DNA of 64,000 bases from Pseudomonas helleri. GTDB taxonomy: Bacteria; Pseudomonadota; Gammaproteobacteria; Pseudomonadales; Pseudomonadaceae. Shown here piece by piece: positions 42,165 through 49,945 of the stretch. Under the pieces are notes generated by a model that had not been told where the DNA came from, searched no databases, and worked only from the letters and a program-made list of their open reading frames with translations. The translations under genes and the position numbers were made by a program. Where the stretch lies: positions 343,291 through 407,290 of the forward strand of contig NZ_JYLD01000004.1 in assembly GCF_001043025.1 (NCBI RefSeq). The letters are read 5' to 3'. Each line of letters begins with the position of its first letter. Position 1 is the first letter of the stretch.

Positions 42165-42213
42165 GGCTGCTACGGCCTTGGAAAGATTAAATATCAAAAA
42201 AGCCAGGTTGACT

Positions 42214-42288
42214 GGAACAAGTGAACGGATATTCCCAAGATATTTCGCCAGATTGAAAGAGAAGCGTCGTACGAAACGGCTGATTGTG
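42214..42288. repeat. 75-bp direct repeat, copy 2 (gene fragment)
   Basis: Second copy of the segment at 41441-41515. The two copies lie on both sides of the RHH-ParE module, and each precedes a toxin-antitoxin operon. No start codon is present in this copy, and a stop precedes the conserved frame. Confidence 0.7.
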
Positions 42289-42408
42289 TGCAGCTAAGCT
42301 CACCTGACGGATCAACCTCTATTTGATCTAGTCACGGGAGGCAAATTGAATAATGTGAAAAGCTCTACTGCCGAATGGCACTTGCAAAATAAGCTCGCTA
42401 GCACCACC

Positions 42409-42428
42409 GTAATGACAAACGTCATTAC
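42409..42428 (+). promoter_or_regulatory. Candidate operator of the RelBE-like module
   Basis: GTAATGAC-AAAC-GTCATTAC is a perfect inverted repeat with 8-bp arms, 13 bp before the antitoxin ATG 42442. It overlaps an alternative in-frame ATG at 42412, which supports the shorter start. Confidence 0.65.
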
Positions 42429-42441
42429 AGGAATCAAACCC

Positions 42442-42681
42442 ATGGCATCTATCAACATACGCGTGGACGATGATCTCAAAGCTCGCGCCTATCAAGAGCT
42501 TGAACGCCTGGGTGTCACCCCCTCAGAGCTGATGCGCCAGGCCTTGCAGTACGTAGCAGAACGCGGCCAATTGCCCTTTCGCCCGGTGCTCATGACCGAG
42601 GAAGACGAAGCGCTCCTGAACACCGTTCGTGAACGCTTGGCTGACCCTAAACGGGTCAAAGTGACACTGGATGACCTTTAG
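42442..42681 (+). CDS. RelB/DinJ-family antitoxin
   Basis: This 79-residue protein has an N-terminal RHH domain (ASINIRVDDDLKARAYQELERLGVTPSELMRQALQYVAERG) of the RelB/DinJ family and a C-terminal toxin-binding tail (TEEDEALLNTVRERLADPKRVKVTLDDL). The open frame runs back to 42346, but ATG 42442 is placed after the operator palindrome and matches family starts. It overlaps relE by 11 bp. Confidence 0.9.
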   Translation: MASINIRVDDDLKARAYQELERLGVTPSELMRQALQYVAERGQLPFRPVLMTEEDEALLNTVRERLADPKRVKVTLDDL

Positions 42682-42958
42682 CCTTGAGTTTGACCAGCGC
42701 GCACTCAAAGAGTGGCAAAAACTCGGAGATACGGTCAGGCAGCAATTTAAAAAAAAGCTGGCTGAAATATTGATTAACCCACGCGTAGAGGCCAACCGCC
42801 TGCGCGATTTACCCGACTGCTACAAAATCAAGCTGCGCAGTGCGGGCTACCGCCTGATCTATCAGGTCATTGATCAAGAAATTGTCGTGTTCGTCGTTGC
42901 CGTGGACAAACGCGAAAACGATGCTGCTTATGACAAGGCACAAGAACGTCTTAAATAG
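42671..42958 (+). CDS. RelE-family mRNA interferase toxin
   Basis: This 95-residue toxin has SLEFDQRALKEWQKLGDTVRQQFKKKL, NPRVEANRLRDLPDCYKIKLRSAGYRLIYQV and a C-terminal VVAVDKRENDAAYDKA, very close to E. coli RelE. Key basic and tyrosine residues (KIKLRSAGYRLIY, and the last Tyr) are present, so it is probably active: cleavage of mRNA in the ribosomal A site. Confidence 0.93.
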   Translation: MTFSLEFDQRALKEWQKLGDTVRQQFKKKLAEILINPRVEANRLRDLPDCYKIKLRSAGYRLIYQVIDQEIVVFVVAVDKRENDAAYDKAQERLK

Positions 42959-43112
42959 AATCAACCAGCTTAGGATTCTTAACTAACAATCCCAGTGCGT
43001 AGAGTCTTGAAAAACACTAAAACCCTCCCCGCCCACTCCCCAGACTTGCCCCAGAAAAAACAGCGGTTCGTGTTTACCTAACGCTGCGGGAAAAGCGGAT
43101 GAGCACCACGGA

Positions 43113-43568
43113 CTAACCCGCAAGCGGCTTTTCCATAATGATGGTGCGCTCAGCCCCATAAAATTCGTCCCGGATCGTTTGATAGCCCAACGCCGCGTAG
43201 AAGCTCTGCGCTGTAATCGACGATGGCACTCGTAAAGAGCCAACACCAGCGCTGACAGCAGTCGCGTGAATGACATCCATCAACGATCGGCCGATACCTT
43301 TACCTTGGTGGGCAGGATCAACGAAAACACTTCTAACTACATTACCGTCGAGGCTTGCAGTGCCAGCAATAGTCTCGCCCAGCAAGGCTACGAAAACCTT
43401 GCGCTTGTCGAGTAATGCGCTGACAGCTTCAGGGGCAAAGCTGCGCTCAACCTGGGCAATGATCTCAGGCGAATAATCCTGTGAATTTGTGCCACGCAGA
43501 GCGGCGATCACGACACGGCTTATCGCAACTGAATCGTCCAGGGTTGCGGAGCGAATCTGACAGTCCAT
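43113..43568 (-). CDS. GNAT-family N-acetyltransferase
   Basis: This 151-residue protein has IRSATLDDSVAISRVV at the N terminus, the acetyl-CoA pyrophosphate loop VDPAHQGKGIGRSLMD (Q/RxxGxG/A) and a C-terminal ITAQSFYAALGYQ. ATG 43568 is used; the extra upstream codons of the long frame lack support. The substrate is unknown. It sits between the toxin-antitoxin island and tRNA-Ser. Confidence 0.9.
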   Translation of the reverse strand: MDCQIRSATLDDSVAISRVVIAALRGTNSQDYSPEIIAQVERSFAPEAVSALLDKRKVFVALLGETIAGTASLDGNVVRSVFVDPAHQGKGIGRSLMDVIHATAVSAGVGSLRVPSSITAQSFYAALGYQTIRDEFYGAERTIIMEKPLAG

Positions 43569-43667
43569 TTGGAAACCTCGATCATTAACGATCCAGCTTA
43601 GCTCAAGGCAAAGCGCCTTCACCCACGGCTAATCCCTTAACCTTTTTCCAGACGCCAGAAACCACAA

Positions 43668-43698
43668 ACCCCCGACTTTCTCTTCGAAAATCAGGGGT
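43668..43698 (-). terminator. Terminator of tRNA-Ser
   Basis: On the minus strand, ACCCCTGATTTTC-GAAG-AGAAAGTCGGGGGTTTG forms an imperfect hairpin 17 nt after the tRNA 3' end, with a short T-run. Confidence 0.75.
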
Positions 43699-43714
43699 CT
43701 GTGTTTACTTAATG

Positions 43715-43804
43715 TGGCGGTGAAGGAGAGATTCGAACTCTCGATACAATTTCTTGTATACACACTTTCCAGGCGTGCTCCTTAAGCCACTCGGACACTT
43801 CACC
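43715..43804 (-). tRNA. tRNA-Ser (anticodon GGA)
   Basis: The minus strand reads GGTGAAGTGTCCGAGTGGCT at the 5' end, then the anticodon loop CTGGAAA (anticodon GGA, reading UCC/UCU), a long variable arm typical of serine tRNAs (GTGTATACAAGAAATTGTATC), T loop GTTCGAATC and the 3' acceptor CTTCACCG plus an encoded CCA. The 90-nt length and class II shape fit tRNA-Ser. Confidence 0.96.
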
Positions 43805-44112
43805 GTATCTCTTCAAACATGTTCTGTCTGTCGAGGCGCGCTAATGTAGTCGAAAGCTTTCGATATGACAAATGTTTTTTTCAGAATTTTCATGCGCTTA
43901 CGGGTTTTGCTGGTTTTTTGGCATGAGCGGACCCGGCGATTCTGCCATTTTCAAGCCTTGGCACCGCAGCGCCAACACGTTGAAGCTCAGGCACGCTGGC
44001 GTCTATATAGAAGGTGCCGGGCTTTTGGCTGACTGGTCAGTCAGTCACGGCGCTTTACCTGTGCCGTGGGGCTGGGTAACGTCTGACTCACTTAAATACA
44101 AGGAATTGCGCC
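43805..44112 (+). promoter_or_regulatory. Upstream region of the crotonase gene with TGACT-N4-AGTCA palindrome
   Basis: No convincing gene lies here; an 82-codon open frame (43872-44120) overlaps the next start and does not look like a protein. The palindrome TGACT-GGTC-AGTCA (44030-44043) lies 70 bp before the crotonase ATG. It resembles a TetR-type operator and recurs at 49901-49914. AAGGA precedes ATG 44113. Confidence 0.45.
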
Positions 44113-44802
44113 ATGAGTGACTTGATTGCTTATCACCTGGAAGACGGTATCGCGACGCTGACGCTGAGCAATGGCAAGGTGAATGCTATTTCCCCGCAGG
44201 TGATCACTGCCTTTAACGCGGCGCTGGACCAGGCTGAGCTGGATCGTGCAGTGGTGATTATCACTGGCCAGCCGGGGATTCTGTCGGGCGGTTATGACTT
44301 GAAGGTGATGACGTCCGGTCCTGAGCAGGCGATTGAGTTGGTCAGGCAGGGCTCGACGTTGGCACGTCGCTTGTTGGCGCACCCGTTCCCGGTGGTGGTT
44401 GCGTGCCCGGGGCATGCGGTGGCTAAAGGCGCATTCTTGCTGCTGTCGGTGGATTACCGGGTTGGCGTAGAAGGCCCGTTCAGTATTGGCCTGAACGAGG
44501 TGCAAATCGGCATGACCATGCACCACGCCGGTATCGAGCTGGCCCGCGACCGCTTGCGCAAGTCGGCTTTCCATCGTTCGGTGATTAACGGTGAGATGTT
44601 TAACCCGATCTCCGCAGTCGATGCCGGCTTCCTGGACCAGGTGGTCAAGCCTGAAGAGCTGCACGCCACGGCGCTCGAAGTGGCCCGCCAGTTGAAGAAG
44701 ATCAATATGAAGGCACACAAGAACACCAAACTTAAAGTGCGCAAAGAACTCCTGGAAACCCTCGACAGGGCAATCGAGCTGGATCAACACCACGCGCTCT
44801 GA
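44113..44802 (+). CDS. Crotonase/enoyl-CoA hydratase-isomerase family protein
   Basis: This 229-residue protein is a short crotonase-fold enzyme: IATLTLSNGKVNAISPQVI at the start, the oxyanion-hole region ITGQPGILSGGYDLKVM, and the second loop ACPGHAVAKGAFLLLSVDYRVG. The usual catalytic glutamates of enoyl-CoA hydratase are not obvious (ACPGHAVAKG, NEVQIGM), so it may be an isomerase or a thioesterase-like member. A similar enzyme is encoded near deaD in P. aeruginosa (PA2841 as recalled). Confidence 0.88.
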   Translation: MSDLIAYHLEDGIATLTLSNGKVNAISPQVITAFNAALDQAELDRAVVIITGQPGILSGGYDLKVMTSGPEQAIELVRQGSTLARRLLAHPFPVVVACPGHAVAKGAFLLLSVDYRVGVEGPFSIGLNEVQIGMTMHHAGIELARDRLRKSAFHRSVINGEMFNPISAVDAGFLDQVVKPEELHATALEVARQLKKINMKAHKNTKLKVRKELLETLDRAIELDQHHAL

Positions 44803-44820
44803 CCTTATCGCTTGATCGAT

Positions 44821-44847
44821 ATCCCGATTGCACTGAGCAGTCGGGAT
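44821..44847 (+). terminator. Hairpin after the crotonase gene
   Basis: ATCCCGA (44821-44827) and TCGGGAT (44841-44847) form a 7-bp stem with a 13-nt loop, followed by a pyrimidine-rich stretch, 19 nt after the stop. Confidence 0.5.
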
Positions 44848-45020
44848 GCCTCCCTCCCCCGCGTCTCATCTTTGTATCGTCAGCACCTCTGGCTGGCACT
44901 TATCAGCCTTTGTTGAAACATATGCTTAAACATCAGCAATCTCCTGCGTGTATCGGGGTAATTGCCGTTTACAGTGCACGTCCGTACACTGCGCCACCTT
45001 TTGTTTTGATGAGCCTGTAA

Positions 45021-45803
45021 ATGCTACTTTCGTTTCGCATGGTGTTGATGAGTGTGCATTTTGTGGTTGCGGGTGTTCTCGGCGTGCTGCTGGGCATGTG
45101 CCGCCCTTTCAATCCTGATAACAGCCGGCTGTGCGCGCGGCTGTATGCGTGGCCTTCAAAATGGATTTTGGGCTACAAGCTCAAGACTGAAGTCGGCCCG
45201 CTGATGGACAAGCCACAAAGCTGCGTGGTCATCGCCAATCATCAATCCAATTACGATCTGTTTGTGTTCGGCAACGTGGTGCCGCGCCGTACGGTGTGCA
45301 TTGGTAAAAAGAGCCTCAAATGGGTACCGCTGTTCGGCCAGTTGTTCTGGTTGGCGGGCAATGTGCTTATCGACCGTGGCAACGCGCAAAAAGCACGCAA
45401 ATCAATGCTGACCACGACACGCACCTTGCAGGAAAAAGACACGTCGATCTGGGTCTTCCCGGAAGGCACGCGCAACTTGGGCAAGTCGTTGCTGCCGTTC
45501 AAAAAGGGCGCGTTCCTGATGGCAATTACTGCCGGGGTGCCAATTGTGCCGGTGTGTGTCAGTACCTACAGCCAGCACCTCAAGCTCAACCGCTGGCACA
45601 GTGCCGATATTCTGATTCGTTCTTTGCCTGCCATTCCTACGGCGGGTTTGACCCAAGATGACCTGCCACGGCTGATGGAGCAGTGCAGCGAGCAGATGCT
45701 CGCCTGCATCGAAGCCATGGATCGCGAGCTGCTGGCCCAGCATAAGCTGCCTCAGCCTGCACTCCCCGCCCGCAAAACAACGGCGTCTAACCCGAACGTC
45801 TGA
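45021..45803 (+). CDS. plsC: 1-acyl-sn-glycerol-3-phosphate acyltransferase
   Basis: PlsC makes phosphatidic acid from lysophosphatidic acid at the inner membrane. The 260-residue protein has an N-terminal hydrophobic helix (about 5-27), the catalytic NHQSNYD box (H74, D79), the GNVLIDRGN block II, the FPEGTRN phosphate-binding block III and VPIVPVCVS block IV. All four acyltransferase motifs are intact. Paralogues are usual in pseudomonads, so it may not be the only copy. Confidence 0.93.
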   Translation: MLLSFRMVLMSVHFVVAGVLGVLLGMCRPFNPDNSRLCARLYAWPSKWILGYKLKTEVGPLMDKPQSCVVIANHQSNYDLFVFGNVVPRRTVCIGKKSLKWVPLFGQLFWLAGNVLIDRGNAQKARKSMLTTTRTLQEKDTSIWVFPEGTRNLGKSLLPFKKGAFLMAITAGVPIVPVCVSTYSQHLKLNRWHSADILIRSLPAIPTAGLTQDDLPRLMEQCSEQMLACIEAMDRELLAQHKLPQPALPARKTTASNPNV

Positions 45804-45886
45804 ACGTTTGTCACGTCAAAGTGGTTGATTGCACGCTAAGCTGCACCTTCGTGCCATAACCCTTTGATGAAGAAGCGATTAGAACT

Positions 45887-46858
45887 ATGGGGAGAGTTGT
45901 TGCTGCTGCGGTGTACAGCGAAGGCAAAAAGGTCACCGATATTACGCTGGATGAAGGTAGCGACTGGGCTGCAAAGCCCGGCCACTTCGTCTGGATCGGC
46001 CTGGAGCAGCCCAACGCACAAGAGCTGAGCAATTTGCAGCGTCAGTTCAATCTGCATGAACTGGCCATCGAAGACGCCTTGGAGCAACACAGCCGGCCAA
46101 AGCTCGAAACCTTTGGCGACGCACTGTTTATCGTCACGTACTCGCCGATTCGCCATGAAGGCAAATTAGAGTTCGTTGAAACGCATATCTTTGCCGGCAA
46201 TGGTTACATCATTACCAGCCGCAATGGCCATTCCGCCTCATACCGCTCTGTGCGCCAACGCTGCGAGGCCCGCCCGCTGCTGTTGGAGCATGGCGAAGAC
46301 TTTGTGCTGTATGCCTTGCTGGACTTTGTGACCGAGAGCTATCAGCCCGTCAGTGAAGCCATTCACGCCGAGATCGAGCAGTTGGAACGCACGATCATGG
46401 GCAATACGCTAAATGAGGCCGATATCGTCAAACTTCATGATTTGCGCCGTGATGTGCTGCGATTGCGGCGCTATGTGGCGCCCATGGTTGAAGTCAGCGA
46501 AGAGCTTCAGCGCCTCGACTTCCCGTTTATCGACAAGAACATGCGTCCGTATTTTCGCGATGTGCAAATTCATGTCACCCGGCAGATGGAAGACCTCACC
46601 ACCCTGCGTGACATCGCCAGCCAAACCATTGAAATCGTGGTGCTGCTGGAGTCGTCACGGCAAAGCATCGTGCAGCGCAAATTCGCCGCCTGGGCAGCCA
46701 TCTTGGCGTTCCCTACGGCGGTGGCGGGCATTTACGGGATGAACTTTCAGAACATGCCGGAGCTGACCTGGCATTACGGCTATTTCGGCGTACTGGGGTT
46801 TATTGCGGTGGGCGTGACGGGGCTGTGGACAAGCTTCAAGCGTTCGGGCTGGTTGTAG
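45887..46858 (+). CDS. corA: CorA-family magnesium/cobalt transporter
   Basis: This 323-residue channel has a large cytosolic N-terminal domain (about 1-260) and two C-terminal TM helices. The signature GMN motif is in GIYGMNFQNMPEL between TM1 and TM2, and the protein ends in a basic FKRSGWL. It imports Mg2+ as a pentamer. A type A REPIN follows the stop. Confidence 0.95.
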   Translation: MGRVVAAAVYSEGKKVTDITLDEGSDWAAKPGHFVWIGLEQPNAQELSNLQRQFNLHELAIEDALEQHSRPKLETFGDALFIVTYSPIRHEGKLEFVETHIFAGNGYIITSRNGHSASYRSVRQRCEARPLLLEHGEDFVLYALLDFVTESYQPVSEAIHAEIEQLERTIMGNTLNEADIVKLHDLRRDVLRLRRYVAPMVEVSEELQRLDFPFIDKNMRPYFRDVQIHVTRQMEDLTTLRDIASQTIEIVVLLESSRQSIVQRKFAAWAAILAFPTAVAGIYGMNFQNMPELTWHYGYFGVLGFIAVGVTGLWTSFKRSGWL

Positions 46859-46872
46859 AGATCGCAAAAAAC

Positions 46873-46940
46873 TGTAGGAGCGAGCTTGCCTCGCGAGCTT
46901 TTAGAAGATCAAAAGATCGCGAGGCGAGCTCGCTCCTACA
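46873..46940. repeat. REPIN type A, full copy
   Basis: 68-bp palindrome with TGTAGGAGCGAGCTTGCCTC left and matching right arm (one change: GGCGAGCTCG); the core reads GAGCTTTTAGAAGATCAAAAGATC. It lies between the convergent corA and amidotransferase genes. Confidence 0.92.
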
Positions 46941-46948
46941 GTGCGGTG

Positions 46949-47677
46949 TTAGAGCGCTTTAGCTTCAGGTTTGTTCGCCACAAAACGCATCATCCACTCG
47001 GCAACAGTCTTGCCATGGTGGTCATGTTCGAGGCTGGCGATGCCTTTGTTGTAAACCTGTTCGCCCAAATGCTCCTGGCGCAGGTCGAGCAAGGCCCGGG
47101 AATAGTCGTGAATGAACTCCGGGTGGCCCTGGAAGCACAGCACTTGGTCATTGATGTGGTAAGCCGCAAACGGGCAAAACTCACTGGAGGCCACTACTGT
47201 GGCGTTTTCCGGCAAGGCGGTAACTTGATCCTGATGGCTGATCAACAGTGTCAGGTCTTCAACCACAGGGCTCATCCACGGTGCCTTGGCAGCCAGTGTG
47301 TATTGATGGGTGCCCACGCCCCAGCCTTTGGTCGCCCGCTCACTCTTGCCACCCAGCAATAGCGCCAGCAATTGGTGGCCGAAGCAGACACCCAACAGCT
47401 TGTCACCCCGTTCATAACGCGTCAGCAGGTACTCTTTAAGGGTTTGAATCCAGGGATCGGTACCAAAAGAGTCGGCCTTGCTGCCGGTCACCAGGTAGGC
47501 GTCGAACACTTCATCATCCGACGGGTATTCGCCATTCACCACGTTGTAGATGGTGAACTCTGCAGGAATGGGCTGCTGGGAGAACAGGCGCTTGAACATC
47601 TGCCCGTAGCCTTGGTAGTGATCAATAAATTCAGGACGCAGGATGTCCGTTTCCAAAATGCAGATGCGTAGCGACAT
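46949..47677 (-). CDS. Class I glutamine amidotransferase-like protein
   Basis: This 242-residue GATase1 protein has the nucleophile C98 in LLGVCFGHQLLALLLGG and the catalytic His in VLCFQGHPEFIHDYS, followed by a Glu-containing turn. It lacks a synthetase domain, so it acts alone or with a partner, like the YfeJ/GuaA-like stand-alone amidotransferases. ATG 47677 (MSLRICILETD) is preferred over ATG 47692. The reaction partner is unknown. Confidence 0.9.
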   Translation of the reverse strand: MSLRICILETDILRPEFIDHYQGYGQMFKRLFSQQPIPAEFTIYNVVNGEYPSDDEVFDAYLVTGSKADSFGTDPWIQTLKEYLLTRYERGDKLLGVCFGHQLLALLLGGKSERATKGWGVGTHQYTLAAKAPWMSPVVEDLTLLISHQDQVTALPENATVVASSEFCPFAAYHINDQVLCFQGHPEFIHDYSRALLDLRQEHLGEQVYNKGIASLEHDHHGKTVAEWMMRFVANKPEAKAL

Positions 47678-48078
47678 AAAAATACCTGGCACGATAAAGG
47701 CGAAAATAATGACGACAACTCGCTAGAGCCTGCCCTGAAACAGCAATTGATGGCAAGTACTGCGCGTACTGAAACCTTGGACAATCACCCACCGCTCGCA
47801 ATGTGCAGGCAAAATAAGTTCCCGGACGAACGGTAGGTGACTAATGATTTTAAACATCAGGGGGTCGATTGCGTCTAGCAACGGCCTCGCAGGGCATACA
47901 CAAATTGTCTAATAGCGTTTTAAAAACTTATTGCGCTTGGATGATTTGAAAAGGTTCTAAGCCGCGTGTTATGCGGCCTCTAAGGTTAAGCCTGTCAACG
48001 GGCAAGACGCTTTCCAAGGATATGAGCCCTTACCGTGGAGCAATGCAATTCAGGAATAACAAAAAAAGGCAGGTCGCC
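47678..48078. other. Divergent intergenic region
   Basis: No gene is seen in these 400 bp. They hold the start regions of the amidotransferase gene (minus) and the small protein gene (plus). GCCGC-GTGTTAT-GCGGC (47961-47977) is a short hairpin in the leader of the small gene. No clear promoter was assigned. Confidence 0.4.
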
Positions 48079-48174
48079 ATGTTCAAACACACGAAAATAC
48101 GTCAAGCCGGGCTTATCCTCTTCGCTACAACTTTGCTGTTGATTTTGCCGAACCTGACCAAGGTCATCGGCTAA
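48079..48174 (+). CDS. 31-residue single-TM small protein
   Basis: The ATG at 48079 has AGG at 48071-48073 and opens a frame of 31 codons: six polar or basic residues, then a hydrophobic helix (about residues 12-26, LILFATTLLLILPNL) and a TKVIG end. It has its own terminator at 48232-48263. I recall similar tiny open frames in other pseudomonads, but no function. It is a likely inner-membrane microprotein. Confidence 0.65.
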   Translation: MFKHTKIRQAGLILFATTLLLILPNLTKVIG

Positions 48175-48231
48175 GGTGTCGCTTTTGTGTGCGAGTCCTC
48201 GGCACTTAAACGATCTCAATCCACAGAAACC

Positions 48232-48263
48232 AAAACGGCTAGCCCTAAGGCTAGCCGTTTTTA
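48232..48263 (+). terminator. Rho-independent terminator after the small protein gene
   Basis: AAAACGGCTAG-CCCTAAGG-CTAGCCGTTTTT: perfect stem with T-run, 58 nt after the small-protein stop. Confidence 0.92.
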
Positions 48264-48278
48264 CATCCACAATTGACG

Positions 48279-48620
48279 TCAGTTCAGCAGGCCACGCACC
48301 TCCTGCTTGACGCCCCAGCCTTCAACAATGCCACCCAGCGGCGCTACAACCGCTTCGAAGTTCTGTTCAAAATCTCCGATACCGCCATAAGTTGCGTGCA
48401 TCACCTTGCTTAACTCAAGGTGCCAGGCGCCGTCCTCACCCACATTGATCTGGGCATTAAAGGACTCACCACAAAATTTGCCTGCTGCTCTGCGCGCCCG
48501 CTCCTCATCCGGGAAGATTGCGTAAAACTCAATGGGATGGATACGTGCAAAATCAAAACCGCCTTCTTTCATGCGGCGCAGCACAAAGCTGCTGAGGTCT
48601 TCTTGATGGGCTGTGCTCAT
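48279..48620 (-). CDS. RraB-like (RNase E inhibitor domain) protein
   Basis: This 113-residue protein has HPIEFYAIFPDEERARRAAGKF, a middle strand region (FNAQINVGEDGAWHLELSKVMHATYGGI) and a final VEGWGVKQE, resembling the RraB (PF06877) fold with its DGWG-like end. E. coli RraB binds RNase E; its acidic N-terminal region is not present here, so inhibition is unproven. AGGAGG with a 7-nt spacer fixes ATG 48620 rather than the frame start at 48665. Confidence 0.75.
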   Translation of the reverse strand: MSTAHQEDLSSFVLRRMKEGGFDFARIHPIEFYAIFPDEERARRAAGKFCGESFNAQINVGEDGAWHLELSKVMHATYGGIGDFEQNFEAVVAPLGGIVEGWGVKQEVRGLLN

Positions 48621-48896
48621 GAAACGTCCTCCTCGCAATGGATAGACATTCAGCGCTCTCGTCACACCAGCAGATGTGCCGGAGCAGAGAGAATAAGCAT
48701 GTAGCGAACAAGATCAGAACCAGTCGAATACTTCGCTGGTCTGGGTGCAGAGTAGACCTTACGGATAATCTCTGCCAAGGGGGAAATTTAAATTTTGTGC
48801 ATTTAAATGAATGACATTCACACTCAAAAACACAGGGCCCGGCACCTGGACAGATGCGCTGTCCAGGACCAGCCCTATGGCCGTACGGGCCGCGTG

Positions 48897-49502
48897 TTAC
48901 TTCTCAGCGCGCTCTTTGAGCCCCTGAAGGGTTTTGAACGGTGCATCCACCACGAACTTGTTGGCAATCAGGGCCGGGACGCTGCCGCCAGGCTCGGTGT
49001 GGACTTGGTAGGTGACTTCAGTCAGGTTGTCGCCTTTAGGGACCAGCTTCCAGAAACCGTCCACCTGAGCCACCCGCACGAAGCCTTTTTCTTCAGGCTG
49101 ATAGGTCGGTACGCCTTTGAGGGTACGGGTCAGCGTGCCGTCCGGGGCAACCGATGAGGTGACCTCCAGAATCGAGTCACGCGGGGTTACAGGCCACGGC
49201 GTATTGAATTGGGTGTAAGTCCAGCTTTTGTCACCTTCATGCTTGAGCAGCTTCTGGGTTTTGCATTCGTGAATCCAGGCACACGCCCCCGCCACGTCTT
49301 CTTGCAGGCCCTGGATTTTGGCCAGCGGCGCTTTGATCAGTGCCACACCCTGGTAGGCCTTGTAAGCGGAGCCCGGCACTTCACTCAATGAGACTTTAAT
49401 GCCGTCTTCGTTTTTCGCCACTTTCCAGTCTTCTGCCTGGGCCGCGCCCACCAGCAGAACACTCAAACCACACGCCATTGCCACTCGATGTAACGAACCC
49501 AT
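48897..49502 (-). CDS. START-domain (SRPBCC fold) periplasmic protein
   Basis: This 201-residue protein has a signal peptide ending near GAAQAED (about residue 24) and a START/SRPBCC lipid-binding domain (WKVAKNEDGIKVSLSEVPGSAYKAYQG, NTPWPVTPRDSILEVT, GFWKLVPKGDNLTEVTYQVHTEPGGSVPALIANKF). ATG 49502 is preferred to 49577, which would place 25 residues before the signal peptide. Lipid or hydrophobic-ligand binding in the periplasm is inferred. Confidence 0.9.
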   Translation of the reverse strand: MGSLHRVAMACGLSVLLVGAAQAEDWKVAKNEDGIKVSLSEVPGSAYKAYQGVALIKAPLAKIQGLQEDVAGACAWIHECKTQKLLKHEGDKSWTYTQFNTPWPVTPRDSILEVTSSVAPDGTLTRTLKGVPTYQPEEKGFVRVAQVDGFWKLVPKGDNLTEVTYQVHTEPGGSVPALIANKFVVDAPFKTLQGLKERAEK

Positions 49503-49549
49503 TGTCTTATTCCTTATTGTTAAAGGTCTGTTCACTGAACACGAATGCA

Positions 49550-49804
49550 CTAAGCCGCCGTCACCTGTTCCCACCAACCGATCAGGTTAATGGCCTCTTG
49601 CTGACTGCTGCCGCATACCTCGATGTCAGCCTTGAACGCGCCGCACACGGCGGGACGCTCAGGTTGGCCGAACAAACCACACAAGTAATCGACAGACAGA
49701 TGCAGGCAGCGTTCCCCCGCGGGTTTGCCATCAGGCATGCCAGGGATCGGTGTACTGATGGAGGGTGCTATACAACAAGCGCCACAGCCTTCACGGCAAT
49801 TCAT
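49550..49804 (-). CDS. YkgJ-family cysteine-cluster protein
   Basis: This 84-residue protein has eight cysteines in a YkgJ-like pattern (CREGCGACCIAP, GERCLHL, YLCGLFG, AVCGAF, VCGSS). It probably binds a metal or an Fe-S cluster. The start MNCREGCGAC is short, as is usual for the small type. It lies upstream of the START-domain gene on the same strand, 47 bp away, so they may be cotranscribed. Function is unknown. Confidence 0.85.
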   Translation of the reverse strand: MNCREGCGACCIAPSISTPIPGMPDGKPAGERCLHLSVDYLCGLFGQPERPAVCGAFKADIEVCGSSQQEAINLIGWWEQVTAA

Positions 49805-49900
49805 GACGTTAGCTCCTCGTTAGGGGCAAAGTGCATTGATGACAAGGGATAGTACTCGCTGGAACGGGCGTTTGAAATTGACCGTTCAGCAGAATATCAG

Positions 49901-49914
49901 TGACTGATTAGTCA
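49901..49914. promoter_or_regulatory. TGACT-N4-AGTCA palindrome, second copy
   Basis: TGACT-GATT-AGTCA lies 97 bp upstream of the YkgJ-type gene and has the same arms as the site at 44030-44043. TetR-type operators have this size and shape. Confidence 0.4.
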
Positions 49915-49945
49915 GTTTAGAAGTCCGTTTTCGATGCTGGGGCAC

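Noticed and set aside
43715..43804. Attachment site in tRNA-Ser for the toxin-antitoxin island
   Set aside because: No second copy of the tRNA 3' end was noticed near 40-43 kb and no integrase gene is present, so integration there is not supported by the sequence.
43872..44120. 82-codon open frame before the crotonase gene
   Set aside because: It overlaps the start of a well-supported gene, contains the palindromic site, and does not resemble any protein.
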